From: Acanthosepion pharaonis | Taxonomy: Eukaryota > Mollusca > Cephalopoda > Sepiida > Sepiidae | Assembly (NCBI GenBank): GCA_903632075.3 | Contig: CAHIKZ030005492.1 | Coordinates: 284,501 to 348,500 of the forward strand | DNA length: 64,000 nt | Direction of reading: 5' to 3' | Part shown: piece after piece, positions 43,125 through 54,990 of the stretch | How positions within the stretch are numbered: position 1 is the first letter of the stretch | How the letters are laid out: the number at the start of each line of letters is the position of its first letter | Made by a program: the position numbers and the translations under genes | The notes under the pieces: generated by a model | Seen by the model: the letters and a program-made list of their open reading frames with translations, nothing else | Told to the model about the DNA's origin: nothing | Database searches by the model: none

Positions 43125-45960
43125 TAATATTTATTCCCATTACTAAACATTTACAACTGAATTACATATACATACAATTTGATGATATGCTTGTATTTAG
43201 TATACATATTTCTATGTGTCTGTCTTGTCTAAAAGTTTGGGGAATGTAAACAGATTTGATCAATCTGTTCATTTGTCACGTTACTTGGTCTTTTGCATGG
43301 CTTACTGGATATTTTTACACATCTCTTAAAATCATTCCCATAAGAAATAAATTCAATTTCTATCATTTTTTTTCTTTCTTTGAGGAATGATTTTATGTCT
43401 TAAGTTACCACTTGAATGGCACCTGTTATGTATGTATATGTATTAATGAATATAAATATATATTCATTATTGCATCTATATTTTTGTATGCATAGGCACC
43501 CATACTTATGTATAAATGTACATAGATATTTTCTCATATATATGTATAATGCAAACAAGCATTAAATATATACATTAATGTAATAAACAAGTAACCAGTT
43601 CAAACATTTATATACAGAAATTTGTCTACTCATTCACCACACAGAAAGTAAGTGTTCTTTACTTGGCTACATTTGTTTTTGTTTCTTTATTATAGAGATA
43701 AATAAATAAATATACCTACATACAATTGAATTATGCTGGCATCTAGCCAATAGTTCTTTTCTTATTCAGGTAACCAATAAACACAAATGCTATTGTTTTG
43801 AAAAAAAAAAAAAAAAAAGAAACTCCCCAAAAATGTTTGCATGGTATAAAAATGTTTTATAAAGAAGGAAATGAGGCAGTAAAAAACAAACAAAACTTTA
43901 ACAATAGTTTGCTTTTTTATTTTTTTTTATCACTAAAAATTGTACATATGAAATTGCCTTTTCCTTCTTGTCTCTGAACAATAATTTTCACCTCTGCTAA
44001 TCTATGTTCAAAATGTAAACTTTTTTCACAAACATCAAACAAAATTGGTGCAGCCATTATTTATAAGGGACATTTGTATTCCTATACTTGGCTAAAAAAA
44101 ACTTTAATATACATACTTTGATACTCCATTATATAGTTAAAATTAAAATTCCCCAAAATAATATTTCTGAAGACAAAAAAGTCATTCAAATATTTCAAAC
44201 CTGGATATATCTAATAAAAATATAGATAAGTTAAGTATACTAAGAATTTTTTACCAAATTTTGCAGAAACATTTTTTTTTATATTAATTTCCATCGTGTG
44301 TACTGTTGGAATGATAATTTTCTTTCTTGGAAAAAAACTTATTTTCCAAGGTTTATACAACTGATGATGTGATGAAACACAGGCTGTTAAAAAAAAAAAC
44401 TTATATTCCAAAGATAAAATTTAAATTCCAAAGTCTCAATTATAGGTTTATCAAAAGTGTGCATAAAGCTAAATATTAATTTCTTTTCAGCTGGGAAACT
44501 ATAATTCATAATTTAATGATCTATAATTTTAATATTTTTGTGTGTGTATTTTATTGATTTCTTTATTTCTGCTGTAAAAAACGTTTTGTGAGAATATACA
44601 TAAAACATTAAATAAAATCTGTTTGAAAATTATCTTGTAATATATTGAAGAATATTCACACAAAAGGCTTATATGCATATTAAAAAAATGTATTGCAACA
44701 ATTTCTTGTCATTGTTTATAATTTTGTGACTACACATGCCCTTCACACAAATATACAAGATGCTTTTTTCATTTATTCTTTTTGGAAAAGGTGTAGGCAA
44801 AAGAGGCAGAAAGGAATAAAAAAGAATGTATATGCAAATGCAAAAGTGACAAATACAAAAGTAGCCTTAAACAGAAAAATAGAAACTACTCCTTTTTAAT
44901 GAGTGAAAACAGACAACAAATGCAGAAGACCAGTTTTCAACTTGCCAGAGAAAAGATTTGCTTTCAGTGCTAGAATCTGGCCAGCTGTTATTAAGTCTAC
45001 TTTAAGAGTAAGGCAGTCAGTTTCAGCCTTGTACTTTTCTTAATACAGATGATAAATAATGTAAGATGAAGAAGCTGACACTTAGAGGAGAAAGATAGTC
45101 TGACTTGACCATGAGCGAGAGAGCATGAACTGAAAGTTTGATTAGTCCTTGGAGGCTTCCTTAAACACAACCTTTCACCTTAAACATATTCAGCATTTGA
45201 TCTCTTTTGTGTCTACTAGCAGATTGTTTATTCTACTTTTCCAGTTTCTTGTGTAACCTTTCCTCTCAATGTTTTAGCACTAGACACTTTTCACATCTAC
45301 ATTACCTTCACTGACATAGCCATTTATTCCACACCTCAGGGATACTCTTTACAGAAGTGTTTTTCACACTTTCATTCACTAAGACTCCATGAAAAACCAA
45401 ATTCCAACTTGACTGGTTCATCAGTTCCCCATTTCTGATATTCTTCTCACATCGACTTGAAATCAACAACCCTGATCCTCCTTTCCATGACCTCCCGCTT
45501 ACAATTGGGAGTTCTTCCAGTTCCCTGGTTTCCTATAATTTTTGGCCACATATACACTTCTGGCATCTTTCTGCTTCTTTGCTTATTTGTTCTCACCTCT
45601 GCCATGAATGCCAGAGTCACACAATATCTATGCTAAGTATCACAGTGGCTTTAAGTTACAATTCAACAATTCTGAAATGTAAAATTGTTTTACTAGATAA
45701 AGTAGTTTTCTTTATCCTGTTTATGATTTGAAGCAAATGCCATTAAGGAAATACAACTGTTTGAGACAGAAAAAAACATTTATTCAGCAGAAAAAATCTC
45801 TTCAGTCATAAGTACTTTTCTGAATTTCTTTGATAAATCAATCACAGGCCTTTCTCATCAAATGCAATTCTTACATTTCTTCATAAAAAAATATTTACAA
45901 CAATCACAATATTAATGTAAGCTTCTGTGGGAAAATTTTCTATATCTACATACATAGATA
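43125..45960. other. Gene-free stretch; less AT-rich at 44900-45650
   Basis: Homopolymers at about 43801-43818 (A) and 44386-44398 (A). A CTGATGATGTGATGAAAC motif at 44361-44378 is noted in the findings. The interval 44900-45650 has visibly more GC and C-rich words but no open frame longer than chance and no family I recognise. Confidence 0.45.
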
Positions 45961-45963
45961 TAT

Positions 45964-45965
<2 letters not shown>

Positions 45966-46009
<44 letters not shown>
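45966..46009. repeat. (AT)n microsatellite
   Basis: An AT run of about 40 bp. Confidence 0.95.
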
Positions 46010-46011
<2 letters not shown>

Positions 46012-46676
46012 GAATGATAGGATAAAGAACAAGTAGGAAACAGATCTCAATCCAACATGTTTCACTTTATTAAAGCTTTGTCAAAGATCGAGATATGATT
46101 CCTATCCACATTTGATCTTCTACTCATCTTGTGCAAGACTCTTTGTTAAGACAAATTGAATTCTTCAGTCACTGGCATGTTTATTTAAAAATAAATATGT
46201 CTAAATTCACCTTCATCCCTCCTGTACTCCAATACCAAATCAGTTGGGTTTCAATCCTGGTTTGAGTCAATTGGACATCTGGCCACACTGATGAGCTGTG
46301 ATACATATATTCTAAGATATAGTGTATCTGTAGGGGAGACAAAATGACTAAAAAGAGAAAAGAGCAAAAAACTATTCTTAGCTGACACATTTCATCCTCT
46401 GTGGGACTATATCAAGGCAATGTAGGATTTATTTTGCTGCATGTGTTTATATACAAAGGCAAGGATGTCATTGGTTTAACAAAGCTTTTAATACAATAGC
46501 AATCTATTCACAATCTAAACAATATTCATTTATAAAACTAAAAAATTCGGAAATATTACTCACTCACTCACTTTACCTTTTGCCAGATTTTGTGTCCTCC
46601 ACATGCTTTAACTGACTTCTCAACCACTTGATGTACATTCATGAACATTCCCAAATTAATAGTTTTCCTCTTCTTT

Positions 46677-46678
<2 letters not shown>
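46010..46678. other. Spacer, nothing recognised
   Basis: Mixed-composition DNA. The minus-strand word CTTTGACAAAGCTTTAAT followed by GTGAAAC (46095-46061) is reminiscent of transposon tail sequences but too weak to assign. Confidence 0.4.

Positions 46679-46750
<72 letters not shown>
46679..46750. repeat. (AT)n microsatellite, 70 bp
   Basis: The longest pure AT run in the window. The YIYIYI frame over it is an artefact. Confidence 0.97.
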
Positions 46751-46755
<5 letters not shown>

Positions 46756-47136
46756 ACTTTTATTACATACTTATTTATTTTTATTAAGTCAAACATTATT
46801 TTTAGTGGATACATATATTTGAAATAGATGTCCCATTTTGATTTTAAATAATGTGTAGTAATAAACATGTCTGATTAAAAATAGATTTTTGAACTCCTTA
46901 GAAATTACATACTTATATATAGTATGTGCATACACACACAAGATAGAATGTGGTTTTATATGTATTATGCATTTTGTGTCCAAATATATAACTACAAATA
47001 ATCTTGTGTATAATTTCTGAATCAATGCCAACTATACATTTCCATGAAATATGAAAATATTTCTGCAAAAATGCATCTAAATTTATCCTTTAACATATAC
47101 AGATGAACTAACACATTCCTGTGCACACACACCCGC

Positions 47137-47138
<2 letters not shown>

Positions 47139-47194
<56 letters not shown>
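47139..47194. repeat. (AT)n microsatellite
   Basis: An AT run of about 55 bp. The MGGTCLYIYIYI frame is an artefact. Confidence 0.97.
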
Positions 47195-47196
<2 letters not shown>

Positions 47197-47496
47197 CAGG
47201 TACCTCCCAAGATCCACTAAAAAATGAGCATACATGAATGTCCCAAACTTAATATAAATGGTTCAAAATTTTGTTTTCCTTGTATAAGTGGTGGGTCATA
47301 AATTATTATAGGAAATTTTAGCATTTTTTTTGTGATGAAAAACACTTTAATTTGAAAATTCTTACAAAAATCAAATAATTGTCAAATTCTAATGAAACAT
47401 TCAGGACTAAATCACAAATTAATTAAATTATTTTAGAAATTTATCGTTTTTTTGAAAATCTTGCTAAAAACATTTTTTTTTACATCTGTATATATA

Positions 47497-47522
47497 TTTG
47501 TATATATATATATATATATATA
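47497..47522. repeat. (AT)n left of giant palindrome
   Basis: An AT run about 45 bp left of the palindromic element. Confidence 0.9.
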
Positions 47523-47567
47523 AAAGAAATATGTTGTAGTGGTTCCAACGAGAGAAAAGTATGTATA

Positions 47568-47778
47568 TTAAAAAAAAGAGGGTGCCGCAAACGTTTTTGG
47601 TTGTAATGTGGATTTATTGAGAAAAAATATTATACTTTGTTTTACATAATGTAATTATGTAAAACAAAGTATAATATATTATACTTTGTTTTACATAATG
47701 TAATTATGTAAAACAAAGTATAATATTTTTTCTCAATAAATCCACATTACAACCAAAAAACGTTTGCGGCACCCCTTC

Positions 47779-47785
<7 letters not shown>
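47568..47785. mobile_element. 218-bp nested palindrome (fold-back MITE)
   Basis: The two halves are almost exact reverse complements with their centre near 47676. The outer arms carry GGTGCCGCAAACGTTTTTGG and TGTGGATTTATTGAGAAAAA, mirrored at 47706-47775. Each half also contains a smaller palindrome (TTTGTTTTACATAATG / CATTATGTAAAACAAA type), so four complementary segments sit in a row. The element is bracketed by (AT)n at 47497-47522 and 47786-47810. No coding capacity. The shape and ends suggest a fold-back or palindromic MITE. Confidence 0.85.
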
Positions 47786-47810
<25 letters not shown>

Positions 47811-47811
47811 G
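47786..47811. repeat. (AT)n right of giant palindrome
   Basis: An AT run starting where the palindrome ends. Confidence 0.95.
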
Positions 47812-47826
47812 TATAAAATAGTTATT

Positions 47827-47922
47827 CTGAAATACTCTTGGCTTAGCTCACTTCCCAAAATCAGACAAAACATAAAATTTTGGGATGGAATGAACTTATT
47901 GGTCTGGCTGAGAACTTTTCAT
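47827..47922. mobile_element. Short MITE, copy 2
   Basis: Diverged copy of 28549-28652: it shares GGCTTAGCTCACTTCCCAAAATC-type wording and ends TGGCTGAGAACTTTTCATTC, which mirrors the opening of copy 1. Confidence 0.55.
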
Positions 47923-48006
47923 TCACCACCACCCTCCACAGACACAAATACATACACATATATAAGCAATTGATATATATGCACTATGTGATGTATTAAA
48001 ATGTGC

Positions 48007-48068
<62 letters not shown>
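48007..48068. repeat. (AT)n microsatellite
   Basis: An AT run of about 60 bp. Confidence 0.97.
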
Positions 48069-48071
<3 letters not shown>

Positions 48072-49009
48072 TTGCATGTACTACCCATACTTTATAGGCT
48101 GCATGTTTTCAAGGTATTGAAAATGTTTCCTGGAAGCAATTTACCATTTTTAGATGCATTCAGGTGTTAGAATATTAATATTATATTATTGTGGTAGTTT
48201 TTTTTTTTTTTTTAGCAGTTTATAATCCCTGATTATTTGAACACTCCAACCATACCTACTCTGTTCTCATAACTGACTTGCTGCCCTGGAGATATGCAAT
48301 AAACTGAGTTGGTGAATTAGCAAACAAAAAAATTTAACCAAATTTTCAGTTACATTTCCTAATGTCTAAAAAAGAACTTGCTTAAAAGAAATCACAGCAG
48401 CAGGAAGAACAACAACAACAAAAATACTACTAATAATAATTCAGCAGTTAAAATAAGAGGAAAATTATATAAACAACTTATTTTCTGTTTAAGCTTTTTC
48501 TTATTTCTTAAATGTTCATGTGCACACATTAGTTTGGAAATAATCTCTCAAATGCCATGCTGAAGGGATTAGAAGCAGAATTTGAGTAGAATATATTATG
48601 TCATTTTTTAAATATTGAGTTTTAAAAACATTTCAATTATGTAGCTCTGTGGCTTGGGCAATAAACTATCACACTCTAGTATGTGTGTTATTCAAGCTTT
48701 CATGGAGATAAGATGATTCTCTGATGAGTGGACTCTGTCCATTATTAAGAAAAGTATTCATTTTAAGTTGAATCACAAACTTTATGGCTCGACTAAACTT
48801 GTTTTACATTTCATATTTGACACCAAAATATATCTTCCCTTACATGAGAAGAGTAAACTGAATATTTTGCTTTTCTGTCCCATTACGCACAGGATTTTAT
48901 GTCTAGAATTTTTTTTTTTTTTTAATCATTTCACCCCAAGAAAAGCAGGAATGCCACCTGTAAAAGTCAGAGAAAAGACTAGGTATAGGGGGTGGGATTG
49001 AGGAAAGCA
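48069..49009. other. Spacer, nothing recognised
   Basis: T homopolymers at 48199-48214 and 48910-48922. A 77-codon plus frame (48768-49001) has no known domain. Confidence 0.4.
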
Positions 49010-49410
49010 TAAAAAGAAGAACAGGTATCAAGGCATCAGAAGATGACGATTGACATTGCATTTAATTGTTGAAGATTATAGTATCAGGGAAGCAGATAAA
49101 CAGAAAGGAGTTCCCAGCTGGGAAGTGTAGGAAAAGAAACAGTTGTAGTAGAAGTAGTGGTTACATTTAACTATTTTAACAGTAAAAGGCTGGGACCTAG
49201 ATGCCAATCTAGTAGCACATTTAAATTTATGTAGCTGGGGCTTCTCAGAGCATGGGCCATATAAATATTTGCAGAAAAGACAGAGGGAACTGATGTATGA
49301 GCTGCAAACAAATTTGGAGAAAATATGGCTGACTTAAAAAGCTAGATATACTGGATAGTTTTCCAAGAATGGTCAGCTTCTGATATGATTTAGGTATTAT
49401 GACACAGGAA
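49010..49410 (-). pseudogene. CR1/Jockey-like LINE tail fragment
   Basis: The minus strand has CTTCAACAATTAAATGCAAT with a GTCAATCGTCATC-like follow-up. This corresponds to the extreme C-terminal word (NLQxFKxNVNxxLL) seen clearly in the copy at 50.2-50.4 kb. Only that tail and some upstream sequence are discernible. It is the same family and orientation as the 50-51 kb copy. Confidence 0.4.
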
Positions 49411-50110
49411 CTGATAAGAGGAATGTGGCCATTAACAATTCATAAATTTCTCAGATATATTGAACTAGTATTTACCTTTATTTTATAGACATACATTATA
49501 AAAAAATTTTAAAAACATGATTTCATGTTCTCTTGTTTATCTTTTAATTCTGATTTGTTGGTGGAAGCAAAAATAAATTTTAAAATGATTTAAAACCAAA
49601 ACATGCTGTTTTTATTCAGAAATTCATTTTGTGTCAAGAATATTCAATACACAGTGAAAAATGCATATTATCAGCTTTGACAAGGATGTAGGGAAAGGGA
49701 TATTATTTGATGATATGTGTATGCAAATAAATCAAGGATTAGTCTTGATTGTATTCCACATCCAAAGGAAGTTCACATAAATCAGCACATCATGTTTCTA
49801 ATTCAAATCAATGTGTCTGATTCAAGTTAAAGAAAAAACATTAGCATGAATAATTGAATCAACTCATGAAGACTTTAAACCTATTAAGAAAATGCAAGTA
49901 TGATGTTTTTTGACCAGAATTGCATCTTATTTTGAAGGGAATCTGAACCCAGTTGGCAGAAACTATTTGCAACGAGAAAAAGACTCTTTTAAAGAGGAGC
50001 ATTTTATCATGAGTAAGATGTTTCTCTTCTATCTTTACTTGCATCCTGTAATTTCTTGTAATTAAACCTAGAATTTATTTACAATAGATTCTATAGTATT
50101 TATATATAGG
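49411..50110. other. AT-rich spacer
   Basis: No feature recognised. It includes a short minus frame (49859-50044) without a known domain. Confidence 0.4.
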
Positions 50111-50150
50111 AATGCATAAATATAACATATATATATATATATATATATGT
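50111..50150. repeat. (AT)n microsatellite at LINE 3' end
   Basis: An AT run beyond the 3' end of the minus-strand LINE. Confidence 0.9.
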
Positions 50151-50159
50151 ATATTAATC

Positions 50160-51140
50160 GAGTTCACCTTAGACAAGGTAGCAAAGTGATAAAGACACAA
50201 GGGGTTAATGGGTATGAAAGAATTAGAAAACAGAAACATTACTAAGGAGTGATAACAAAAGAAGAGTAAACATAAAGACAGGAGATAGCAATTGACATTG
50301 CCTTTAAATTTTTGAAGATTAAAGTTGAGTGGAAAGCATGGAGCCAGATGAGAGTTCCATAAGCAAGAAGTGAGAAAGAAGAAACTGTTAGCATAGAACT
50401 TAGTTATATATAAAGCTGACTGAACTGTAAATTGATGAGACCTCATCACCAGTCTAGTTCTGTGCTTAAACTCAAAGTCTAGTTACTATAGCAAAGAGTA
50501 TTTATAGAAAAGGCACAGGGAAGCAACTTTACAACAGTGAGAAAGTGGCTGAAGTTGAGACACCAGATCAGGACCAATAATATTGCTGATTCTTCTTTGG
50601 ATTTTATCAAGGATCTCTAAATATATGGCAGAAGCACTGAACCATACGCTGCAGCAATATTCTCATCGTGGATGAATGGTAGACTAATAGATATGCAAGA
50701 TAGATTATGATTAGAAAAATTGTCTTTTTTAACAGCTGACCAAGCAGTGGATCTAATATAGTCTTTCCACTTAATGTTACCTGAGAACATTATCCTGAGA
50801 AGGTGATACAAGTCACTCTCCTGGAGGTTAGCATCAACCATGCTTATGGAAGGCAGAAAGGTCTCTCTCAGATTATTAAAAGAGAGCAGTTTAGTTTTGG
50901 AGGCTTTAAAATGGATAAACCATTCTTTGCCCCAGTTAACAACAAACTGAAGGATGTTTTTGACACCTTCCACCAATTTGACCTTATCGAACTGATCAGA
51001 CTTAATATCAAGACAAGAGTTAAATGGTTGTCATCAGCATAGATACCAAGTTGAGATCTGATGTCATTGGGAAGGTTGTTAATGAAAATTAAAAAACAAA
51101 ATAGGACCAACGATAGAGCCCTAGGAGAGACCTTCATGTT
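50160..51140 (-). pseudogene. CR1/Jockey-like LINE reverse transcriptase, 3' half
   Basis: The minus strand opens with SLVLFCFLIFINNLPNDIRS and QLGIYADDNH (YADD at about 51041-51030). In shifted frames it goes on through VVNWGKEWFIHFKASKTKLL, FLPSISMVDANLQESD, IKWKDYIRSTAWSAVKKD and an IQRRISNIIGPDLVSQLQPL reading near 50600-50540. It ends with the tail RSHQFTVQSALYITKFYANS, LWNSHLAPCFP and NLQKFKGNVN. These words are in the order of a CR1/Jockey-group LINE RT. The VPQGS motif before FLIFIN is damaged (SPRALSL). The front of the element is missing, as in most LINE copies. Confidence 0.8.
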
Positions 51141-51159
51141 TTAATCCCAAGCAAGTCAG

Positions 51160-51370
51160 TAAAGCTAAGATGCAAGGGTTTACTGAGATTAAAATACAGG
51201 TTTCATGGAGATAGAAGAAAACAATTGGTATTTCATTTAAATTTTTTGAGATTTTACTTGACTGGAAAGTAAGAAACTGGAAGAAATTTTGACAAGTGAT
51301 AGAAAAAATGATTAGAACAGAAGCTATGGTTAAAGTTAATTTCAACAATAAATTGATGAGAATTAACTGC
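51160..51370 (-). pseudogene. Extra LINE tail fragment of the same family
   Basis: The minus-strand frame at 51121-51348 has FFQFLTFQSSKISKNLNEIP followed by IVFFYL. This echoes the tail SFFxLTSxLWNS...NLQKFKGNVNCYLLSL of the neighbouring copy, and the DNA words ATTTAAATTTTTTGAGATT / TTTAAATTTTTGAAGATT match. It sits immediately upstream of the RT copy in the same orientation, suggesting tandem insertion or duplication. Confidence 0.45.
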
Positions 51371-52794
51371 CGATGTTATTGAGCAGTCAAAATCTATTCA
51401 TACTTCTGCAAATGTATACATGGATATAAACCTTTTAATAAAATAAGTATATATGCACAAATATAAATTGTATGTTTTTATTTATCTAATCAATTTGATA
51501 GAATTTTGCACTGAAGTATTTATAATTTTTATTACATTATTTTGCTCAATAAATGGAATAAAATACGTTAATAGAGCCATTCCTATAATTGCACACACCT
51601 AATCTGTCAGACAAAACTGAAATTACTCTTCATTATCATTTTCAAAGAAATTCTTTCATCACTGAAGAACAACATGTCATTCAGAATCAGTCTATTGTTT
51701 CTGTTATTGTCAACATCAATTCCTCTATTAAGTACAAAAATTACAGATGTAATCCCTATTATTATCATTTATATTGTTATATAATTATCTTGAAAGTTTC
51801 CCTTTCTTATTTGACAAAGAACTTGGTGTATGTTTTCATTCCCAAGAAAATAGTATTTTGAAAGAATTTCTTATATTTTGTAATCTCAGCATTTAATCAA
51901 GAGGAGTTAACTCTGCAATAACTGTCTCATCAGTTGTAAAGTTTAATTGGTACTTTTTGATAGTGAGCACATTTATATGAAGGGAAAAATAAATGGAGTG
52001 CTTCTACCTTCTCCATGGTTGCCTTCTGTGGTTAAAAAATCTATTCTGCACTACTAATTTACTCCTAACTGGAAGAAGAAGAGCAGATACATGTATTTTC
52101 CAATGGGAATTAATGCAATGTGAATTTTCCCTGTCAATCATGTTTACATTAACCTCATGTTATACATTTATATACACCAGTTTTAAAATTTACTGAAATT
52201 ATCATTAATCTATTTTGACTTTTTACATGTTGGTTGTTTTTATTAAAAATGATGGATTTAGTGTCAGTAATTCTAAATACAAAATATGAATAATATATTC
52301 ACAGTTGTAGTTGATATCATATGCCTAAGTTATTTGAATTTTTCATTGTTTTACATAATGCACTATATCAGATTTTATTAGACAAGTCAATTTTGTTTTC
52401 ACCATAAAAGTGATATTAACCAACTAGTATTTGTAAAATGTACAGTATCTACTTATAGGTTAATTATACCAAGTGAATTTCAGCATATCTGTTTTTTTGT
52501 GAAACATTTACAGTAATTTATTTCATGGTGTGAGATTTTATTATGCCACTCAAGATGTGTTCATCATTTTGGAAATATATATAATAGTATTGTTATTGAT
52601 ATTTAGTTTTTCATTTTAGATATCAAAAGATTGTCATGGATTGTAAGAAAGATATCACCTGAATAGAAACAAGATATTTTCAATTATTTATTGAGTGATG
52701 GGAAGTCAACATTTGGAATTGCAAAAATGTTAACTAGAAATCACAGAACAACCAAAAAAGAAACTGAAAATATTGACAAAATATTAAAAAGCAT
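51371..52794. other. AT-rich gene-free stretch
   Basis: Short frames such as 51589-51861 lack domains or supporting signals. Nothing identified. Confidence 0.45.
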
Positions 52795-53124
52795 TTGAGA
52801 AAAATGAAAAATGGTAAAAAGCAGGAAAAGTTGCTTGTCCAACAAAAAATATTTCAAGAATTTGGTGTTGCAAACAAAGAAAACATGTTGGTGATGAAGA
52901 ACGATAGGAAACTGACCAAAATACCATTTTGCAGTAAAGATTCCAAAGAAAAAGAAATGAAGAAATACATGAAACCAGATTTTTCAGCAGTTGTTTTGGT
53001 AATAAATATAAAGCTACATTTGTTAAACCTAATGATTGAGATAGAATTTGGCTATTTCATGGAAGATAACAATGAAGAAGTGAAGGAATGTTTGCGGCTA
53101 GTATTGTGGACAGTAAAATTATAG
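52795..53124 (+). CDS. Unrecognised Lys-rich ORF (109 codons), doubtful
   Basis: An open frame starts MRKMKNGKKQEKLLVQQKIF and continues with FGVANKENMLVMKNDRKLTK and KEKEMKKYMKPDFS, ending LVLWTVKL. It is unusually long for this AT-rich region and rich in Lys and Glu. The upstream bases in the same frame (from about 52690) read as similar charged sequence until a stop at 52795-52797. It resembles a piece of a transposase or DNA-binding protein (QEFGVANKE could be a helix-turn-helix remnant), but I cannot assign a family. It lies 100 bp left of a mariner element. Chance is a real possibility. Confidence 0.25.
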   Translation: MRKMKNGKKQEKLLVQQKIFQEFGVANKENMLVMKNDRKLTKIPFCSKDSKEKEMKKYMKPDFSAVVLVINIKLHLLNLMIEIEFGYFMEDNNEEVKECLRLVLWTVKL

Positions 53125-53225
53125 ATCCCTTCAAAGTTTATATTATCAAGATAAATGCAGAGAAAAACATTTTAAGTTTGTACATAATATGTTTTTTGAG
53201 ACATAAAGCTTTAATCTAAAGTGCA

Positions 53226-54016
53226 CAGTGGGGCCCAGATAAATCAAGAATTTTTATGTGGTAACAGCACTGTGATGTCAGAGCATAGCAAGGTTTCAAG
53301 AGCCATTACATTGTACTACACCTCAATAGCTGTCTGGCAGTTGATGCACAAGGTGCTTAGAAATTGACATGTCTTCAGAATATGATTGTTGAGCTGCTGT
53401 AGAAAACCTTTGTGCCAGTGACAAATCATTGAATGGTTTAAATACACTAAAACCATGGCCTACAACCTTGTAAAGGCAAATCGGGTTTCAGATGACAAGG
53501 ACAATTTCAGGCCAGAATGGATGACACATAAGACTTGCACTGTATTACCAGGATGCCTAAGTTTTTTGCCAAAGTTGTCAAGGAGAACCCCAGCAAAAAG
53601 CAGGAAATGGGTACCAGCAGGCAAACAATTGGGCATATTGTCAAGGAAAACTTTAACAATAAATCTTATGTGCTCAAAAGGTGCCACCATATCACTGGTC
53701 ACCTGGCTTCTGGTATTCCTAATCACCAGACTGCAATTCTCTTGACTATTTTGTGTGAACAGAGGTGAAAAACAGGCCCTACAACACAAAGGAAGCTCTC
53801 AAGGCAGCCATCAGGGATGCTAGTCTGCTCCACCTTTCAGTCACACCTAGAGAAAGTGGTGGCCATCAATAATGGCCACATTAAATGATTTTTGTACATT
53901 ATATATGTTCCTAACTGTGCATAAAATTTCATTGAAATATATTAATTTGATATATAACAAACACTGTTTTTATTGTCCATTAATTTTTTTCCAGAATTAT
54001 CTGCACCACACTATAT
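53226..54016 (+). mobile_element. Mariner-like element, internally deleted transposase
   Basis: Imperfect inverted ends, CAGTGGGGCCCAGATAAATC on the left and the complement of GAATTATCTGCACCACACTA on the right, bound about 790 bp. Inside, the plus strand reads VVKENPSKKQEM, TSRQTIGHIVKE and SYVLKRCHHITGHLAS (N-terminal DNA-binding half). It then passes directly to SPDCNSLDYFV (third catalytic Asp motif, about 53727-53752), then VKNRPYNTKEALKAAIRDA and a NNGHIK ending. The middle of the transposase, with the first two catalytic Asp residues, is deleted, so the copy is non-autonomous. A TA follows the right end. Confidence 0.7.
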
Positions 54017-54450
54017 TGATGTAGATGAGAATGAAAGCACTTTAAGCAAAGATCTTTGGAAAGTAATAAAAACTAACACAAATAATGTTAAAGTTGAAAG
54101 AATAGAAAAATTAAAAAACCCATGGTAGAAATATTGATGACTATTATAGAATGCCAAGCAGCTCATATTAACATATAAAATAATAATTTATTAAGATATA
54201 TGAGATATTAATCAAATATATGTTTCTGTGGCTTATATTTTGGGGATTTATTTATAAATAAATATTTTTATTAGGCACAACTTGTTTGCATATGAAAACC
54301 TGACAACCCTAAACAAGTTATTATAAATATGTTTTAATAGATAAATTGTAACTCTTGCAATATATTGCTCTTACAGATATAAGTATTTCCTGAAAATTTT
54401 ACAAATAAAAATCCCAAAAATGCAAGTTATGAATTTGAGATATAAATATC
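54017..54450. other. AT-rich spacer
   Basis: No feature recognised. Confidence 0.4.
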
Positions 54451-54453
54451 AAG

Positions 54454-54990
54454 GAGGTACAGAAATTTAAATATCTGGGAAGCATTTTAACAAAGGATGG
54501 AAATGCAACACTGAGATCCAAACATGCACTGGACTAGTGAAAGGAGCAAGGTGCTGAGAAAAGGAATAATTTTGTTAGAACCAAAAAAAAATAGCGCTAG
54601 ATTATTATGCAATATCCATCTTATATGGCAGTGAATGCTGGACAATCTCCCCATGGATGAGGAGAAAACTAGAGGCAGAAGAAATGTGGTTCTACAGAAG
54701 AATACTGAAAATTTCATGAGTGGAAGAAGTAACAAGGAAATCTCAAAGAAAATGGCAACATAAGGAACACTTATACTCAGAATCAGGAAGAGATAGCTGA
54801 AATTCCTTGGACTTGAAAAACTTAACCCTGACAGGGCATATTGAGGGCAAAATAGGGGCTTACCTGACAAACCTGTGTGAATTGATAGTTGAAAGTGGAG
54901 TTAGGGAGAAAAACTGCTAAGAGCTATGCAAGATAGGAAATTGTGGAGAGTCATGATTGCCTATGTACTGAGGAAAGACAGCACATGGAA
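54454..54990 (+). pseudogene. RTE-like LINE C-terminal fragment, third copy
   Basis: The plus strand reads EVQKFKYLGSILTKDGNATL, then in other frames AISILYGSECWTISPWMRRKL, EEMWFYRRILKIS, LTLTGHIEG and a LLRAMQDRKLWRVMIAYVL tail. All correspond to the end of the RTE-like LINE at 41.4-42.0 kb. Frameshifts near 54530, 54720 and 54800 break it. YADD and everything upstream are missing. Confidence 0.7.

Noticed and set aside
46061..46095. Minus-strand CTTTGACAAAGC ... GTGAAAC as a ribozyme core
   Set aside because: Lacks the CTGANGA consensus and a convincing pairing stem.
46656..47210. Frames encoding YIYIYI or VCVCVC runs (here and at 25757, 29105, 30411, 39114 and 62180)
   Set aside because: They are translations of AT, CA or TG microsatellites with no coding evidence.
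53460..53789. 109-codon minus-strand ORF
   Set aside because: Antisense to the mariner-like transposase, whose plus-strand readings match family motifs.
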